Source of the DNA: Leisingera sp. NJS204
GTDB taxonomy: Bacteria > Pseudomonadota > Alphaproteobacteria > Rhodobacterales > Rhodobacteraceae
Assembly: GCF_004123675.1 (NCBI RefSeq)
Contig: NZ_CP035417.1
Coordinates: 329,501 to 393,500 of the forward strand
Length of the DNA stretch: 64,000 bases
Direction: 5' to 3'
Shown here: positions 1 through 8,879 of the stretch, in pieces
Position numbering within the stretch: the first letter of the stretch is position 1
Layout: every line of letters begins with the position of its first letter
Made by a program: the position numbers and the translations under genes
The notes under the pieces: generated by a model
What the model saw: the letters and a program-made list of their open reading frames with translations, nothing else
Databases searched by the model: none
What the model was told of the DNA's origin: nothing

Positions 1-1
1 C

Positions 2-178
2 GCGGGCATCTGGGTCGACCCGCAGGGCTGCGAACACTGGATCATCGACGACGGTCTCGAAGGCTACGCCGACCTGCGCCGCACACCCGACGGCAAGCCG
101 GTCTGCAACAGCAACCTGCCGCGCAACACTGCCACCGGCCCGTTCAAGGCAGGTTCAACTTTTGCCGACGCGCTGTAA
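2..178 (+). CDS. C-terminal end of an unidentified protein (partial)
   Basis: The reading frame is open from base 2 to a TAA at 176-178 and gives 58 residues; the start lies outside the window. The visible part contains GIWVDPQGCEHWIIDDG, then a PVC motif and a polar tail. The two cysteines and the Trp/Asp-rich stretch look like the end of a small secreted or envelope protein, but no family can be named from this fragment. A strong hairpin follows 25 bases downstream, so this is the last gene of its transcript and is separate from phoH. Confidence 0.6.
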   Translation, partial: AGIWVDPQGCEHWIIDDGLEGYADLRRTPDGKPVCNSNLPRNTATGPFKAGSTFADAL

Positions 179-202
179 TACGGAAAGAACGGCACGCTAA
201 GA

Positions 203-230
203 AGCCGCCCTCCGGGGCGGCTCATTTGTT
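203..230 (+). terminator. Rho-independent terminator
   Basis: AGCCGCCC (203-210) pairs perfectly with GGGCGGCT (215-222) around a TCCG loop. A T-rich stretch (CATTTGTTTC) follows. It lies between the partial first gene and phoH. Confidence 0.75.
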
Positions 231-319
231 TCAATTGAGTGATTTTCCGCTGCTGATGCTTGCGCAAACGGGACAACGGCGGCAAACTGAAAGGGCAACG
301 CCAGATTGAGGAGATCAGC

Positions 320-1330
320 TTGGCCATCAGTGCCCTGAATGACGCGCAAGACCAGTCCGCAACCCATGAAGTGCTTCTGGAATTTCCCGACAACCGATTG
401 CTGATCGACCTGTGCGGCGAATACGACCGCAACTTGGCTGACATCGAACAGAAACTGGGCGTGCAGATCGTCCGCCGCGGCAACCAGCTATCGGTGATGG
501 GCGAGGAGTCGGCACGCGGACAGGCGGCAGGCGTGCTCACCGCGCTTTATGACCGGCTGGAAACCGGCCGCAGCGTCGAAAGCGGCGATATCGACCGCGA
601 ATTGCGCATGGGGCAAGAGACTGCGGATGCCGAACCGGACGGCCAATTGCAAATGTTCCGCGGCGGCCGGGTGGAAATCAAAACCCGCAAAAAACTGGTG
701 GAACCTCGCACCGAAGCTCAGAAGGCCTATGTGCATTCGCTGTTCGAAAGTGAACTGGCCTTCGGGATCGGCCCGGCAGGCACGGGCAAGACCTATCTCG
801 CCGTTGCAGTGGGTGTTTCCATGTTCATCACCGGCCATGTGGACCGCATCATCCTCAGCCGCCCGGCGGTGGAGGCGGGCGAAAAGCTCGGCTACCTGCC
901 CGGCGACATGAAGGACAAGGTCGATCCTTACATGCAGCCCTTGTACGATGCGCTGAACGATTTCCTGCCGGAAAAACAGGCGGCCAAACTGATCGAGGAA
1001 AAACGCATCGAAATCGCGCCGCTTGCTTTCATGCGCGGGCGGACGCTGTCCAATGCCTTTGTGGTGCTGGATGAGGCGCAGAATGCGACCACCATGCAGA
1101 TGAAGATGTTCCTGACCCGCCTGGGCGAAGGCTCGCGCATGGTGATCACCGGCGACCGCTCCCAGGTCGATCTGCCGCGCGGCGTGCAATCGGGTCTGGC
1201 AGACGCGGAACGGCTGCTGAACGCGATCCCGAGAATCAGCTTCAATTACTTCACTGCCCGCGACGTGGTGCGGCACCCCCTTGTGGCGGCGATCATCGAA
1301 GCCTATGACGCGGATGCTAAACCGGCCTGA
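320..1330 (+). CDS. phoH: PhoH family ATPase (YbeZ)
   Basis: A cytoplasmic PhoH-type P-loop ATPase of about 336 residues. It has the Walker A signature GPAGTGKT, the RGRTL region and a Walker B-type VVLDEAQN followed by TGDRSQVDLP, all typical of the family. YbeZ is thought to act with the endoribonuclease YbeY in RNA metabolism, and ybeY is indeed the next gene. I chose the TTG at 320 because GAGGAG sits six bases upstream and family proteins begin shortly before the LLEFPDNRLL segment. An in-frame TTG at 260 would add 20 charged residues and has no good ribosome site. Confidence 0.9.
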   Translation: MAISALNDAQDQSATHEVLLEFPDNRLLIDLCGEYDRNLADIEQKLGVQIVRRGNQLSVMGEESARGQAAGVLTALYDRLETGRSVESGDIDRELRMGQETADAEPDGQLQMFRGGRVEIKTRKKLVEPRTEAQKAYVHSLFESELAFGIGPAGTGKTYLAVAVGVSMFITGHVDRIILSRPAVEAGEKLGYLPGDMKDKVDPYMQPLYDALNDFLPEKQAAKLIEEKRIEIAPLAFMRGRTLSNAFVVLDEAQNATTMQMKMFLTRLGEGSRMVITGDRSQVDLPRGVQSGLADAERLLNAIPRISFNYFTARDVVRHPLVAAIIEAYDADAKPA

Positions 1331-1348
1331 TGCAAAGGCTCTGCCGGG

Positions 1349-1395
1349 TTTCACCTTTGTAAAAATACTCCGGGGGTGCGGGGGCTGGCCCCCGT
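1349..1395. repeat. GAGTATTT-type intergenic motif plus G/C hairpin
   Basis: Bases 1349-1370 on the reverse strand read GAGTATTTTTACAAAG followed by GTGAAA. This matches 18 of 22 positions of a motif at 55311-55332. It is followed by a hairpin, CGGGGGC-TG-GCCCCCG, ending at about 1395, just before ybeY. It looks like a dispersed intergenic element; its function is unknown. Confidence 0.5.
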
Positions 1396-1410
1396 ATGTG
1401 CAACGGCTCC

Positions 1411-1923
1411 ATGACGCTCGACATCACGATCGAAGACAGCCGCTGGCAAGAGGCCGGGCTTGAAGCACTGGCTGAACAGGCTGTCTCAGCGGTTCTGGCG
1501 CATTTTGCGTTGGACCCGGAGGATTGCGAAATCTCGCTTCTGGCCTGTGATGACCCGCGCATTGCGGATCTCAACGCCGAATTCCGCGAAAAGGCCAAGC
1601 CGACAAATGTGCTGAGCTGGCCCGCCGAAGACCTTGCCGCGGAAGAAGACGGCGGCACCCCGGCGCTGCCCGAGGCGGATTTCACCGGCGAATACCCGCT
1701 GGGCGACATTGCGGTTTCTTATGACACTTGCGCCCGTGAAGCGGCGGAAGCAGGCAAGCCGCTGGGCGATCATACCAGCCATTTGATCGTTCACGGAATG
1801 TTGCATCTTTTCGGTTATGATCACATTCGTGACCGCGATGCCGCATTGATGGAAGGGATTGAGGTGCTGCTACTTGGCAAAATGGGTATCGCGAACCCAT
1901 ATATGAGTGAGGACGCCCCTTAA
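1411..1923 (+). CDS. ybeY: Endoribonuclease YbeY (rRNA maturation factor)
   Basis: A zinc-dependent single-strand endoribonuclease of the UPF0054 family. YbeY proteins function in 16S rRNA 3' maturation and 70S quality control. The metal signature is visible as HLIVHGMLHLFGYDH (the HGxLHLxGYDH pattern with three histidines), preceded by a typical TNVLSWP segment. I prefer the ATG at 1411 (product MTLDITIED..., about 170 residues) over the in-frame ATG at 1396, which lies against a G/C-rich hairpin. Neither start has a strong Shine-Dalgarno sequence. Order phoH-ybeY-corC-lnt is the conserved alphaproteobacterial arrangement. Confidence 0.92.
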   Translation: MTLDITIEDSRWQEAGLEALAEQAVSAVLAHFALDPEDCEISLLACDDPRIADLNAEFREKAKPTNVLSWPAEDLAAEEDGGTPALPEADFTGEYPLGDIAVSYDTCAREAAEAGKPLGDHTSHLIVHGMLHLFGYDHIRDRDAALMEGIEVLLLGKMGIANPYMSEDAP

Positions 1924-1945
1924 GCGGGGCCTTTGGATAGGATCG

Positions 1946-2845
1946 ATGGGCGACATAGAAGGCAGTTCTAACGCGGCGCAGGGCGCGCTGCAGAACATCA
2001 ATGGCACGGCAGCGGATGCGCCGGCCTCTGGGAAAACCGGTTTCTGGGCACGGCTCTTCGGGGCCTTCAGCGCAGAGCCGCAGTCCGAAGAAGACAGTGG
2101 CCGCGAACAGCCCGTTTCCGGCACGGAACCGCGCGGCATGATGAACCTGCGCCGGCTGCGGGTTGAGGATGTCGCTATTCCATCTGCAGAAATCGCTGCC
2201 GTGCCGGTTTCCATCGCCAAGGAAGACCTTGTCGGCATTTTCCGCGAAAGCGGCTTTACCCGGATCCCGGTGTATGAGGGCACGCTGGACACGCCGCTGG
2301 GTTTTGTCCACCTCAAGGATTTCTCGCTGACCCACGGCTTCAACGGCGGCACCTCGGACTTCGAGCTGTCCCAAATGCTGCGTCCGCTGCTGTTTGTGCC
2401 GCCTTCGATGCCGATCGGGGTGCTGCTGACCAAGATGCAGGCCGAGCGCCGCCATATGGCGCTGGTGATCGACGAATACGGCGGTGTGGACGGGCTTGTC
2501 ACCATCGAGGATTTGATCGAGCAGGTGGTGGGCGAGATCGAGGACGAGCACGACGCGGATGAACTGCAGACCTGGTTCGAGGAAAAGCCCGGATGCTACA
2601 TCGCGCTTGCCCGGACTCCGCTGCCGGAATTCGAGACTGAGATCGGCCAGTCTCTGACCAGCCACGATGACGTGGACGAGGAGGAGATCGAGACCCTGGG
2701 CGGGCTGGTCTTCATGCTCTCGGGCCGGGTGCCAGCCCGCGGCGAGGTGATCGAACACCCCGAAGGCACTGAATTTGAAGTGATGGACGCCGATCCCCGC
2801 CGGATCAAGCGGCTGCGGGTGCGGTTGCCGGACGCCGCTGCATGA
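1946..2845 (+). CDS. corC: HlyC/CorC family CBS-domain protein
   Basis: A cytoplasmic protein of about 299 residues. Two CBS motifs come first (signatures around FTRIPVYEGTLD and ALVIDEYGGVDGLVTIEDLIEQ, with VVGEIEDEHD after the second), then a CorC/HlyC C-terminal domain ending in RRIKRLRVRLP. YbeX/CorC-type proteins are linked to Mg/Co efflux and to ribosome metabolism; which applies here is not shown. The start at ATG 1946 follows GGATAGGATCG. A GTG at 1907 in the same frame would overlap the end of ybeY. The stop overlaps lnt by four bases (ATGA), so translation is probably coupled. Confidence 0.88.
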   Translation: MGDIEGSSNAAQGALQNINGTAADAPASGKTGFWARLFGAFSAEPQSEEDSGREQPVSGTEPRGMMNLRRLRVEDVAIPSAEIAAVPVSIAKEDLVGIFRESGFTRIPVYEGTLDTPLGFVHLKDFSLTHGFNGGTSDFELSQMLRPLLFVPPSMPIGVLLTKMQAERRHMALVIDEYGGVDGLVTIEDLIEQVVGEIEDEHDADELQTWFEEKPGCYIALARTPLPEFETEIGQSLTSHDDVDEEEIETLGGLVFMLSGRVPARGEVIEHPEGTEFEVMDADPRRIKRLRVRLPDAAA

Positions 2846-4341
2846 CAACAATCCGGCTGCGGCAGGCCGTGCGGGAGCTCCGCCCGGCCCGGGCCGGGCT
2901 GGCCTTTGGCGGCGGCGCGCTGGCGTCTCTGGCACTTGCCCCCTGGAGCTTTTTGTTCGGACTGCCGCTTGCCTTGGGTGCCGCAGGCTGGCTGGTTCTG
3001 CAGGCCGCCACGGCGCGCGCGGCGATGCTGGCCGGCTGGCTGTTCGGGCTGGGGTATTTTGCCTTTGGCCTGTCCTGGATCCTGGAACCCTTTCAGATTG
3101 ATCCGGAACGCCATGCCTGGATGGCGCCTTTTGCGCTGGTATTCCTGGCGGGCGGGCTTGCCTTGTTCTGGGGGGCTGCATTTGGACTGGCCGTCCGGTT
3201 CAGCGCCGGCGCCTGGCGGATCCCGATGCTGGTGGCAGCTTGGTCCCTAGTGGAAATTGGCCGCGCTTATCTGCTGACCGGCTTTCCTTGGGCGGCTTTC
3301 GGACAGTTCTGGATTGATACGCCTGCCGCAAACCTGCTGCCATGGATCGGCCCGCAGGGGCTGGCGCTGCTGACGCTTGCGGCCTTCCTGCCGCTGACCT
3401 TGCTGCGGCAGGCCCCGGCGGCGGCCTTGGCGCCATTGGGACTGGCGGCAGCCGCTGCCTTTGCCGTTCCCGCTCCGCCGCAGGCAAATCCAACAGGCAA
3501 GACCGTGCGAATCGTTCAGCCCGACGCACCGCAGGATTTGAAGTGGCATCCGGATCACCGCTGGGAATTCGTCCGCCGCGCTGTTGCCTTTTCTGCCGAA
3601 GCGCCGCGTCCGGATCTGATTGTCTGGCCGGAAACCGCGGTGCCGCAGCTGCTGAATTATGCGGATGACACCCTGCGGGTCATTTCCGAAAACGCCGGCG
3701 GGGTTCCGGTACTTCTGGGCATCCAGCGGGAGGAGGCCGGCGCCTTTTACAATTCTGCGGTGCTGCTGGACACGGATGGCCAACCCGCTGCCGCCTATGA
3801 CAAGGCGCATCTGGTGCCGTTCGGGGAATATGTGCCCTTTGGCGACGTCATGGCCCGGTTCGGGATCTATGGCTTTGCGTCGCGGGCAGGTGCGGGCTAT
3901 GCCGCCGGGCCTGGCCCCCATGTCATGGATCTGCCAATTGGCCGCGCCTTGCCGCTGATTTGCTACGAGGCTGTTTTCCCACAGGATGTGAATGCCGCAG
4001 AGACCCGCCCTGACATGCTGGTGCAGGTCACCAATGACGCTTGGTTCGGCACCCGGTCCGGCCCGTACCAGCACCTGGTGCAGGCCAGGATGCGGGCCAT
4101 CGAGCAAGGCCTGCCAATGATCCGGGCTGCAAATACCGGTGTGTCTGCAATGATCGGTGCGGACGGAACCCTGCTGAACAGCCTGCCGCTGGGTGAAGCG
4201 GGTTTTATTGACGCGGCGCTGCCTGCGCCGCTGCCGCCGACGCTCTACAGCCGCACCGGGGATTGGCCGGTGTTCCTGCTGTGCCTGTTGGCTGCAGCCG
4301 CGGTTTTTTTGCGCTCCCGCGCCCTTGTGCCGCGGTCATAG
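2842..4341 (+). CDS. lnt: Apolipoprotein N-acyltransferase
   Basis: An inner-membrane enzyme of 499 residues that adds the third acyl chain to lipoproteins. About 180 residues of hydrophobic membrane segments are followed by a nitrilase-like periplasmic domain. The catalytic triad is visible: Glu in LIVWPETAVP, Lys in YDKAHLVPFGEYVPF, and Cys in LPLICYEAVF. A last transmembrane segment (PVFLLCLLAAAAVF) closes the protein. Length and order match the family. It overlaps corC by ATGA and ends about 65 bases before the metK riboswitch. Confidence 0.95.
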   Translation: MTTIRLRQAVRELRPARAGLAFGGGALASLALAPWSFLFGLPLALGAAGWLVLQAATARAAMLAGWLFGLGYFAFGLSWILEPFQIDPERHAWMAPFALVFLAGGLALFWGAAFGLAVRFSAGAWRIPMLVAAWSLVEIGRAYLLTGFPWAAFGQFWIDTPAANLLPWIGPQGLALLTLAAFLPLTLLRQAPAAALAPLGLAAAAAFAVPAPPQANPTGKTVRIVQPDAPQDLKWHPDHRWEFVRRAVAFSAEAPRPDLIVWPETAVPQLLNYADDTLRVISENAGGVPVLLGIQREEAGAFYNSAVLLDTDGQPAAAYDKAHLVPFGEYVPFGDVMARFGIYGFASRAGAGYAAGPGPHVMDLPIGRALPLICYEAVFPQDVNAAETRPDMLVQVTNDAWFGTRSGPYQHLVQARMRAIEQGLPMIRAANTGVSAMIGADGTLLNSLPLGEAGFIDAALPAPLPPTLYSRTGDWPVFLLCLLAAAAVFLRSRALVPRS

Positions 4342-4404
4342 CTGCTTAACTCTATTGGAATATAGATTGACCCGCGCGGATGGGCCGCGTACTGCGGCTT
4401 GATA

Positions 4405-4453
4405 CCTGCCACAACGGCTTCCTGGCGTGGCAAGGATGGAACCAGTGGAGCAC
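4405..4453 (+). promoter_or_regulatory. SAM/SAH riboswitch upstream of metK
   Basis: TGCCAC (4407-4412) pairs with GTGGCA (4427-4432), enclosing a loop with AACGGCTTCC and TGGC. TGGAGC (4446-4451), which is also the Shine-Dalgarno region of metK, can pair with GCTTCC in the loop to make a pseudoknot. This arrangement and the core bases match my memory of the SAM/SAH riboswitch class, known from Rhodobacterales metK leaders. Ligand binding would hide the ribosome site and lower MetK synthesis. The class is established; its operation here is inferred. Confidence 0.85.
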
Positions 4454-4458
4454 TTTTC

Positions 4459-5640
4459 ATGACCCGTATGAACTACACTTTCACTTCGGAATCTGTCTCC
4501 GAAGGCCACCCGGACAAGGTCTGCGACCGCATTTCAGATGCGGTGCTGGATGCTTTCCTGGCGGAAGAACCCGAAGCACGCGTGGCAGCTGAGACTTTCG
4601 CCACCACAAACCGTGTTGTCATCGGGGGCGAAGTCGGCCTGTCCGATCAGGATAAGCTGCACGACTACATGGGCAAGATCGATGAGATCACCCGTGCCTG
4701 CATCAGGGACATCGGCTACGAGCAGGACAAATTCCACCACGAAACCGTGGAAGTGACCAACCTGCTGCACGAGCAGTCTGCCCATATCGCCCAAGGCGTG
4801 GATGCGTCCGGCGACAAGGACGAAGGCGCCGGCGACCAGGGTATTATGTTTGGTTTTGCCACCAATGAAACCGATGCGCTGATGCCTGCGCCGATCCAGT
4901 ACTCCCACGCGATCCTGCGCCGCTTGGCGGAAGTGCGCAAAAACGGCACTGAGCCTGCGCTGGGCCCGGATGCGAAATCGCAGCTGTCGGTGGTATACGA
5001 TGGCGGCAAGCCGGTGGGCGTCAGCTCTCTGGTGCTGTCGACCCAGCATCTGGACGAGAGCCTGACCTCGGCTGACATCCGCGCCTTGGTGGAACCCTAC
5101 ATCCGTGAAACCCTGCCCGAAGGCTGGCTGACGGACGCGACCAAATGGCACGTGAACCCGACCGGCAAATTTGTGATCGGCGGCCCGGATGGCGATGCAG
5201 GCCTTACCGGCCGTAAAATCATCGTGGACACCTATGGCGGTGCGGCCCCGCATGGCGGTGGCGCGTTTTCCGGCAAGGATCCGACCAAGGTGGACCGCTC
5301 GGCAGCCTATGCCGCGCGCTATCTGGCCAAAAACGTGGTGGCTGCGGGCATCGCGGAGAAATGCACCATTCAGCTGTCTTATGCCATTGGCGTGTCCAAG
5401 CCGTTGTCGATTTATGCAGACACCCATGGCACCGGTGAAGTGGACGCCGCAGCGATTGAAAAGGCGATCGACCAGGTGATGGATCTGACCCCGCGCGGCA
5501 TCCGTTCGCATCTGGGCCTGAATAAGCCGATTTATCAGCGCACCGCTGCCTATGGCCATTTCGGCCGCGACCCGGAAGCCGATGGCGGTTTCAGCTGGGA
5601 GCGCACTGACCTGGCCGGGGCGCTGAAGAAAGCAGTCTGA
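4459..5640 (+). CDS. metK: S-adenosylmethionine synthetase
   Basis: A cytosolic enzyme of 393 residues that makes SAM from methionine and ATP. Signatures are [15 protein letters not shown] at the N-terminus, [12 protein letters not shown] (family GAGDQGxMFGYA), the P-loop-like [16 protein letters not shown], and a C-terminal FGRDPE. The ATG at 4459 lies eight bases after the GGAGC of the riboswitch. The frame is open back to 4399, but that stretch is the riboswitch, not protein. A strong terminator follows, so metK is monocistronic and controlled by its leader. Confidence 0.97.
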   Translation: MTRMNYTFTSESVSEGHPDKVCDRISDAVLDAFLAEEPEARVAAETFATTNRVVIGGEVGLSDQDKLHDYMGKIDEITRACIRDIGYEQDKFHHETVEVTNLLHEQSAHIAQGVDASGDKDEGAGDQGIMFGFATNETDALMPAPIQYSHAILRRLAEVRKNGTEPALGPDAKSQLSVVYDGGKPVGVSSLVLSTQHLDESLTSADIRALVEPYIRETLPEGWLTDATKWHVNPTGKFVIGGPDGDAGLTGRKIIVDTYGGAAPHGGGAFSGKDPTKVDRSAAYAARYLAKNVVAAGIAEKCTIQLSYAIGVSKPLSIYADTHGTGEVDAAAIEKAIDQVMDLTPRGIRSHLGLNKPIYQRTAAYGHFGRDPEADGGFSWERTDLAGALKKAV

Positions 5641-5661
5641 CACCGGGCTGATCGAAACAAG

Positions 5662-5694
5662 AGAGCGGGCCGCAGGGGCCGCTCTTTTTCGTTT
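5662..5694 (+). terminator. Rho-independent terminator of metK
   Basis: AGAGCGG (5662-5668) pairs with CCGCTCT (5679-5685). TTTTTCGTTT follows immediately. It lies 21 bases after the metK stop codon. Confidence 0.85.
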
Positions 5695-5701
5695 GGGTGA
5701 T

Positions 5702-5797
5702 GCTCCCGCCCGTTTCGGCGCATTCTGGGAATGCGCCTCTCCCGTTGGGCCGGGCGCCGCGCTGCGGCGCGGCGGACCGGTCAGCAATGCTGACCGG
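5702..5797 (+). repeat. REP-like multi-hairpin element, copy A
   Basis: Three perfect hairpins stand in a row: GGCGCATTC/GAATGCGCC (5717-5737), GCGCCGC/GCGGCGC (5754-5770) and CCGGTCAGC/GCTGACCGG (5777-5797). The element begins with GCTCCCGCCC (5702-5711) and contains GTTGGGCCGGGCGCCG (5744-5759). Both of these strings recur, in the same order, on the opposite strand at 53951-54014. This shared framework with a variable middle identifies a dispersed intergenic repeat. Confidence 0.7.
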
Positions 5798-5908
5798 GTG
5801 TTTCGCGCGCGAAGTATTGAGGCAGAAGAGCGGGCGTTTTGAGGCTGGAAGACACCGCTCTGCTGCACCATAGTGCAAGGAAGACTGTTTCCAGCTGCCG
5901 GGACCGCG

Positions 5909-6565
5909 ATGCTGCGCGTGATAACTGTACTTTTCTGCCTGGTTCTGGCGTCTGCCGCGGCCGCTAAAGAGGCATTGCCGCAAAAGTTCAGCCTGCAAGG
6001 CGGAACGCTGGTTTATGACACCGAAACAGAGGTGGAAGGAAAACCGGCAGAAATAACCGATGACGATGTCTTAGAGCTGCGGGATATCCTGACGAAAAAC
6101 CCGGAAATCTCGGAGCTGCAGCTCAACAGCATTGGCGGAAGTGTCTATGCCGGGGAAGAGATTGCCGGGCTGGTGCTGGAACACGGGCTGGACACTTTGG
6201 TTGATGGCACCTGCATCAGTGCCTGCGTCGATGTCTTTCTGGCCGGCAGCCGGCGGCGGATGACAATCGGGTCCAGCATCGGTTTTCATCAGCGCAACTG
6301 GCCTGCTGATGCTGTGCATAAATACTATCGCAGCGAACGCAAAAAACGCCGCTGGGCAACTCCGTATGATTTAGGGTCCTGGATATACGAGGATACTCAG
6401 CGCGAGGTTTATGACCATCTCAGCTATATGGTGGCGCGCGGTGTCGATCCAGGCTTTGCGATTGAGACGCTGCGCACGGACCCGGATGGCGAATGGTATC
6501 CCAGCCGATTGCGGTTGATTGCAGCGGGCGTTCTGCGCGAGGTCCGGCAGGGGCAAACCCGCTAG
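5909..6565 (+). CDS. Secreted ClpP/crotonase-fold protein, putative serine protease
   Basis: A protein of 218 residues with a signal peptide (MLRVITVLFCLVLASAAAA, cleavage near residue 19). Its core has the ClpP-like pattern LNSIGGSVYAG, then GTCISACVDVFLAG with a candidate nucleophile Ser104, then GSSIGFHQ with a candidate His127. This resembles the conserved periplasmic ClpP-like proteins of alphaproteobacteria. Substrate and activity are unknown. The ATG at 5909 is chosen because it starts directly at the signal peptide; a GTG at 5873 in frame would add 12 residues. It stands alone between the metK terminator/repeat region and trmB. Confidence 0.75.
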   Translation: MLRVITVLFCLVLASAAAAKEALPQKFSLQGGTLVYDTETEVEGKPAEITDDDVLELRDILTKNPEISELQLNSIGGSVYAGEEIAGLVLEHGLDTLVDGTCISACVDVFLAGSRRRMTIGSSIGFHQRNWPADAVHKYYRSERKKRRWATPYDLGSWIYEDTQREVYDHLSYMVARGVDPGFAIETLRTDPDGEWYPSRLRLIAAGVLREVRQGQTR

Positions 6566-6655
6566 CCGGCTTGACACAGGCTTGACCACGAGGCCCGCAT
6601 GCGGCAGAGGAGCGGCCAGCCTTTCAAAAGACGCCCTGAACAGGAGCCCAGACGT

Positions 6656-7432
6656 ATGTCCGGCGACCAGAAGCCCCGCGACGACCAGACCAAGAATGCC
6701 CGGACCGCTGTTGCCAATGCGGCCGATAAACATGCCAGCGGCGCGCCTTGGCGCAACTTTTACGGCCGCTTCAAGGGCAAGACCCTGAAAGACAGCCAGA
6801 AGCGCTATCTTGACGAAGATCTGGCCAGCCTCAGCCCCGGTGCGGTCGATTGGGATGTGAACCCGGACCGCACCCCGCTGGACCTGAACGCGCTGTTCGG
6901 TGGCAAAGAAGTCTGGCTTGAGATCGGCTTTGGCGGCGGTGAGCATCTGGTGCATCAGGCTGCCAGCAACCCCGATGTCGGTATCATCGGGGCCGAACCG
7001 TTTATCAACGGCGTTGCCATGCTGCTGGGCAAGATCCGCAAAGCCGGTGCCGGCAATATCGCGGTGCATCCCGGCGATGCGCGCGATCTGATGGATGTGC
7101 TGCCCGAGGCCTCCATTTCACGCGCCTTTCTGCTGTATCCCGATCCCTGGCCCAAGGCCCGCCACCACCGCCGCCGCTTTGTGACCCAAGAGCATCTTGA
7201 GCCGCTGGCCCGCTGCCTGAAGCCCGGTGCGATTTTCCGGGTGGCAACCGATATTCCCGACTATGTGCGCCAGACCCTGGAAGAGGTGCCAAAGGCCGGT
7301 TTCGAATGGCTGGCCGATGGCCCGTCTGATTGGCGCCAGTCATGGGACGACTGGATTTCCACCCGTTATGAGCAAAAAGCCCTGCGCGAAGGCCGCACGC
7401 CGCATTATCTGACCTTCCGCCGCCTTGGCTAG
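6656..7432 (+). CDS. trmB: tRNA (guanine-N7-)-methyltransferase
   Basis: A SAM-dependent enzyme of 258 residues that makes m7G46 in tRNA. Diagnostic motifs are EIGFGGGEHL (SAM binding), GAEPFINGV, the catalytic-region LLYPDPWPKARHHRRR, and the C-terminal STRYEQKALREGR. The N-terminal 45 residues are polar and basic, which is a common extension in this group. The ATG at 6656 follows CAGGAG by about nine bases. It uses the SAM made by metK, but the two genes are separated by a terminator and the ClpP-like gene. Confidence 0.95.
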   Translation: MSGDQKPRDDQTKNARTAVANAADKHASGAPWRNFYGRFKGKTLKDSQKRYLDEDLASLSPGAVDWDVNPDRTPLDLNALFGGKEVWLEIGFGGGEHLVHQAASNPDVGIIGAEPFINGVAMLLGKIRKAGAGNIAVHPGDARDLMDVLPEASISRAFLLYPDPWPKARHHRRRFVTQEHLEPLARCLKPGAIFRVATDIPDYVRQTLEEVPKAGFEWLADGPSDWRQSWDDWISTRYEQKALREGRTPHYLTFRRLG

Positions 7433-7532
7433 GGCAGCGGAGGGGCGGCGGGCAAAGGCTCTGGACCGTCCAGCGCCAATCCGTTACCGATAGCGCCAAC
7501 GTAAGTAAGTACCGACAGACGAAGGAAGCCCC

Positions 7533-8879
7533 ATGTCCGGACACGGCACGCCCATCCCGATGACCTCCCACCGTGCCGACCCGCTTAAGGGCGTGGCAGA
7601 GGTGCCCGGCGACAAGTCGATCTCGCACCGCTCGCTGATCCTGGGCGCACTGTCGGTGGGGGAGACCAGGATCTCCGGCCTGCTGGAGGGCGAGGACGTT
7701 CTGGATACCGCCAAGGCGATGCAGGCCTTTGGCGCAGAGGTGGTGAACCATGGCGGCGGCAGCTGGTCGGTGTTCGGCGTTGGCGTCGGCGGCTTTGCTG
7801 AGCCGGGCAATGTGATCGACTGCGGCAACTCGGGCACCGGGGTGCGGCTGATCATGGGGGTGATGGCCACCTCTCCGATCACCGCGACCTTCACTGGCGA
7901 TGCATCGCTGAACAAGCGCCCAATGGCGCGCGTCACCGACCCGCTGGCGTTGTTCGGCACCCAATCCGTGGGCCGCTCCGGCGGGCGGCTGCCAATGACC
8001 ATCGTGGGTGCGGCTGACCCGGTGCCGGTGCGCTACGAGGTGCCAGTGCCGTCGGCGCAGGTGAAATCCGCGGTGCTGTTTGCCGGCCTCAACGCACCGG
8101 GCAAAACCGTAGTGATCGAAAAGGAAGCCACCCGCGACCATACCGAGCGGATGCTGGCGGGCTTTGGCGCCGAGATCACCACTAAGGAAACCGAAGAGGG
8201 CCGCGTCATCACCCTGACCGGCCGTCCGGAGCTGAAACCGCAGGTGATCGCGGTGCCGCGCGATCCGTCCTCGGCGGCCTTCCCGGTCTGTGCTGCGCTG
8301 ATCACCCCCGGTTCCGACGTGCTGGTGCCGAACATCGGCCTGAACCCGACCCGCGCGGGCCTCTACTATACCTTGAAGGACATGGGTGCAGATCTGACGT
8401 TCGAGAACATGCGCGAAGAGGGCGGCGAGCCGGTGGCCGATCTGCGTGCCAAATACTCGCCCGGCATGAAAGGCATCGAGGTTCCGCCGGAACGCGCCGC
8501 CTCGATGATTGACGAATACCCGGTGCTGTCGGTGGTTGCCTCCTTTGCGGAAGGCAAGACCATGATGGGGGGCGTCAAGGAACTGCGGGTGAAGGAAAGC
8601 GACCGGATTGATGCGATGGCCAAGGGGCTGCGCATCAATGGTGTGACGGTTGAGGAAGGCGACGACTGGTGGGAAGTCACCGGCCTTGGCATCGACGGTG
8701 TGCCTGGCGGCGGCACCTGCGAAAGCGTCCTGGATCACAGGATCGCCATGTCCTTTATGGTGATGGGCATGGGGGCGCAAAAGGCTGTTTCGGTCGATGA
8801 CGGCGGCCCGATTGCAACATCTTTCCCGATCTTTGAGAGCCTGATGGGGGACCTCGGCGCCAAGCTGGAGCGCACATGA
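7533..8879 (+). CDS. aroA: 3-phosphoshikimate 1-carboxyvinyltransferase (EPSP synthase), class II type
   Basis: A shikimate pathway enzyme of 448 residues. It carries the four signatures used for class II (CP4-like) EPSP synthases: GDKS, SAQVK, RDHTE and [19 protein letters not shown] and [10 protein letters not shown] are also conserved. At the phosphoenolpyruvate-site position where CP4 has the resistance-associated alanine (NAAT), this protein has glycine (NSGT, Gly101). RBS AAGGAAG precedes ATG 7533. The stop overlaps the cmk start by ATGA. Confidence 0.96.
   Translation: MSGHGTPIPMTSHRADPLKGVAEVPGDKSISHRSLILGALSVGETRISGLLEGEDVLDTAKAMQAFGAEVVNHGGGSWSVFGVGVGGFAEPGNVIDCGNSGTGVRLIMGVMATSPITATFTGDASLNKRPMARVTDPLALFGTQSVGRSGGRLPMTIVGAADPVPVRYEVPVPSAQVKSAVLFAGLNAPGKTVVIEKEATRDHTERMLAGFGAEITTKETEEGRVITLTGRPELKPQVIAVPRDPSSAAFPVCAALITPGSDVLVPNIGLNPTRAGLYYTLKDMGADLTFENMREEGGEPVADLRAKYSPGMKGIEVPPERAASMIDEYPVLSVVASFAEGKTMMGGVKELRVKESDRIDAMAKGLRINGVTVEEGDDWWEVTGLGIDGVPGGGTCESVLDHRIAMSFMVMGMGAQKAVSVDDGGPIATSFPIFESLMGDLGAKLERT

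Noticed and set aside
1682-3181. A 499-residue minus-strand frame opposite ybeY, corC and lnt
   Set aside because: Three well-supported genes occupy the other strand, and the product is low-complexity Arg/Pro/Gln.
5873-5908. Upstream GTG start for the ClpP-like protein
   Set aside because: It would put 12 residues in front of a clean signal peptide and has no ribosome site.
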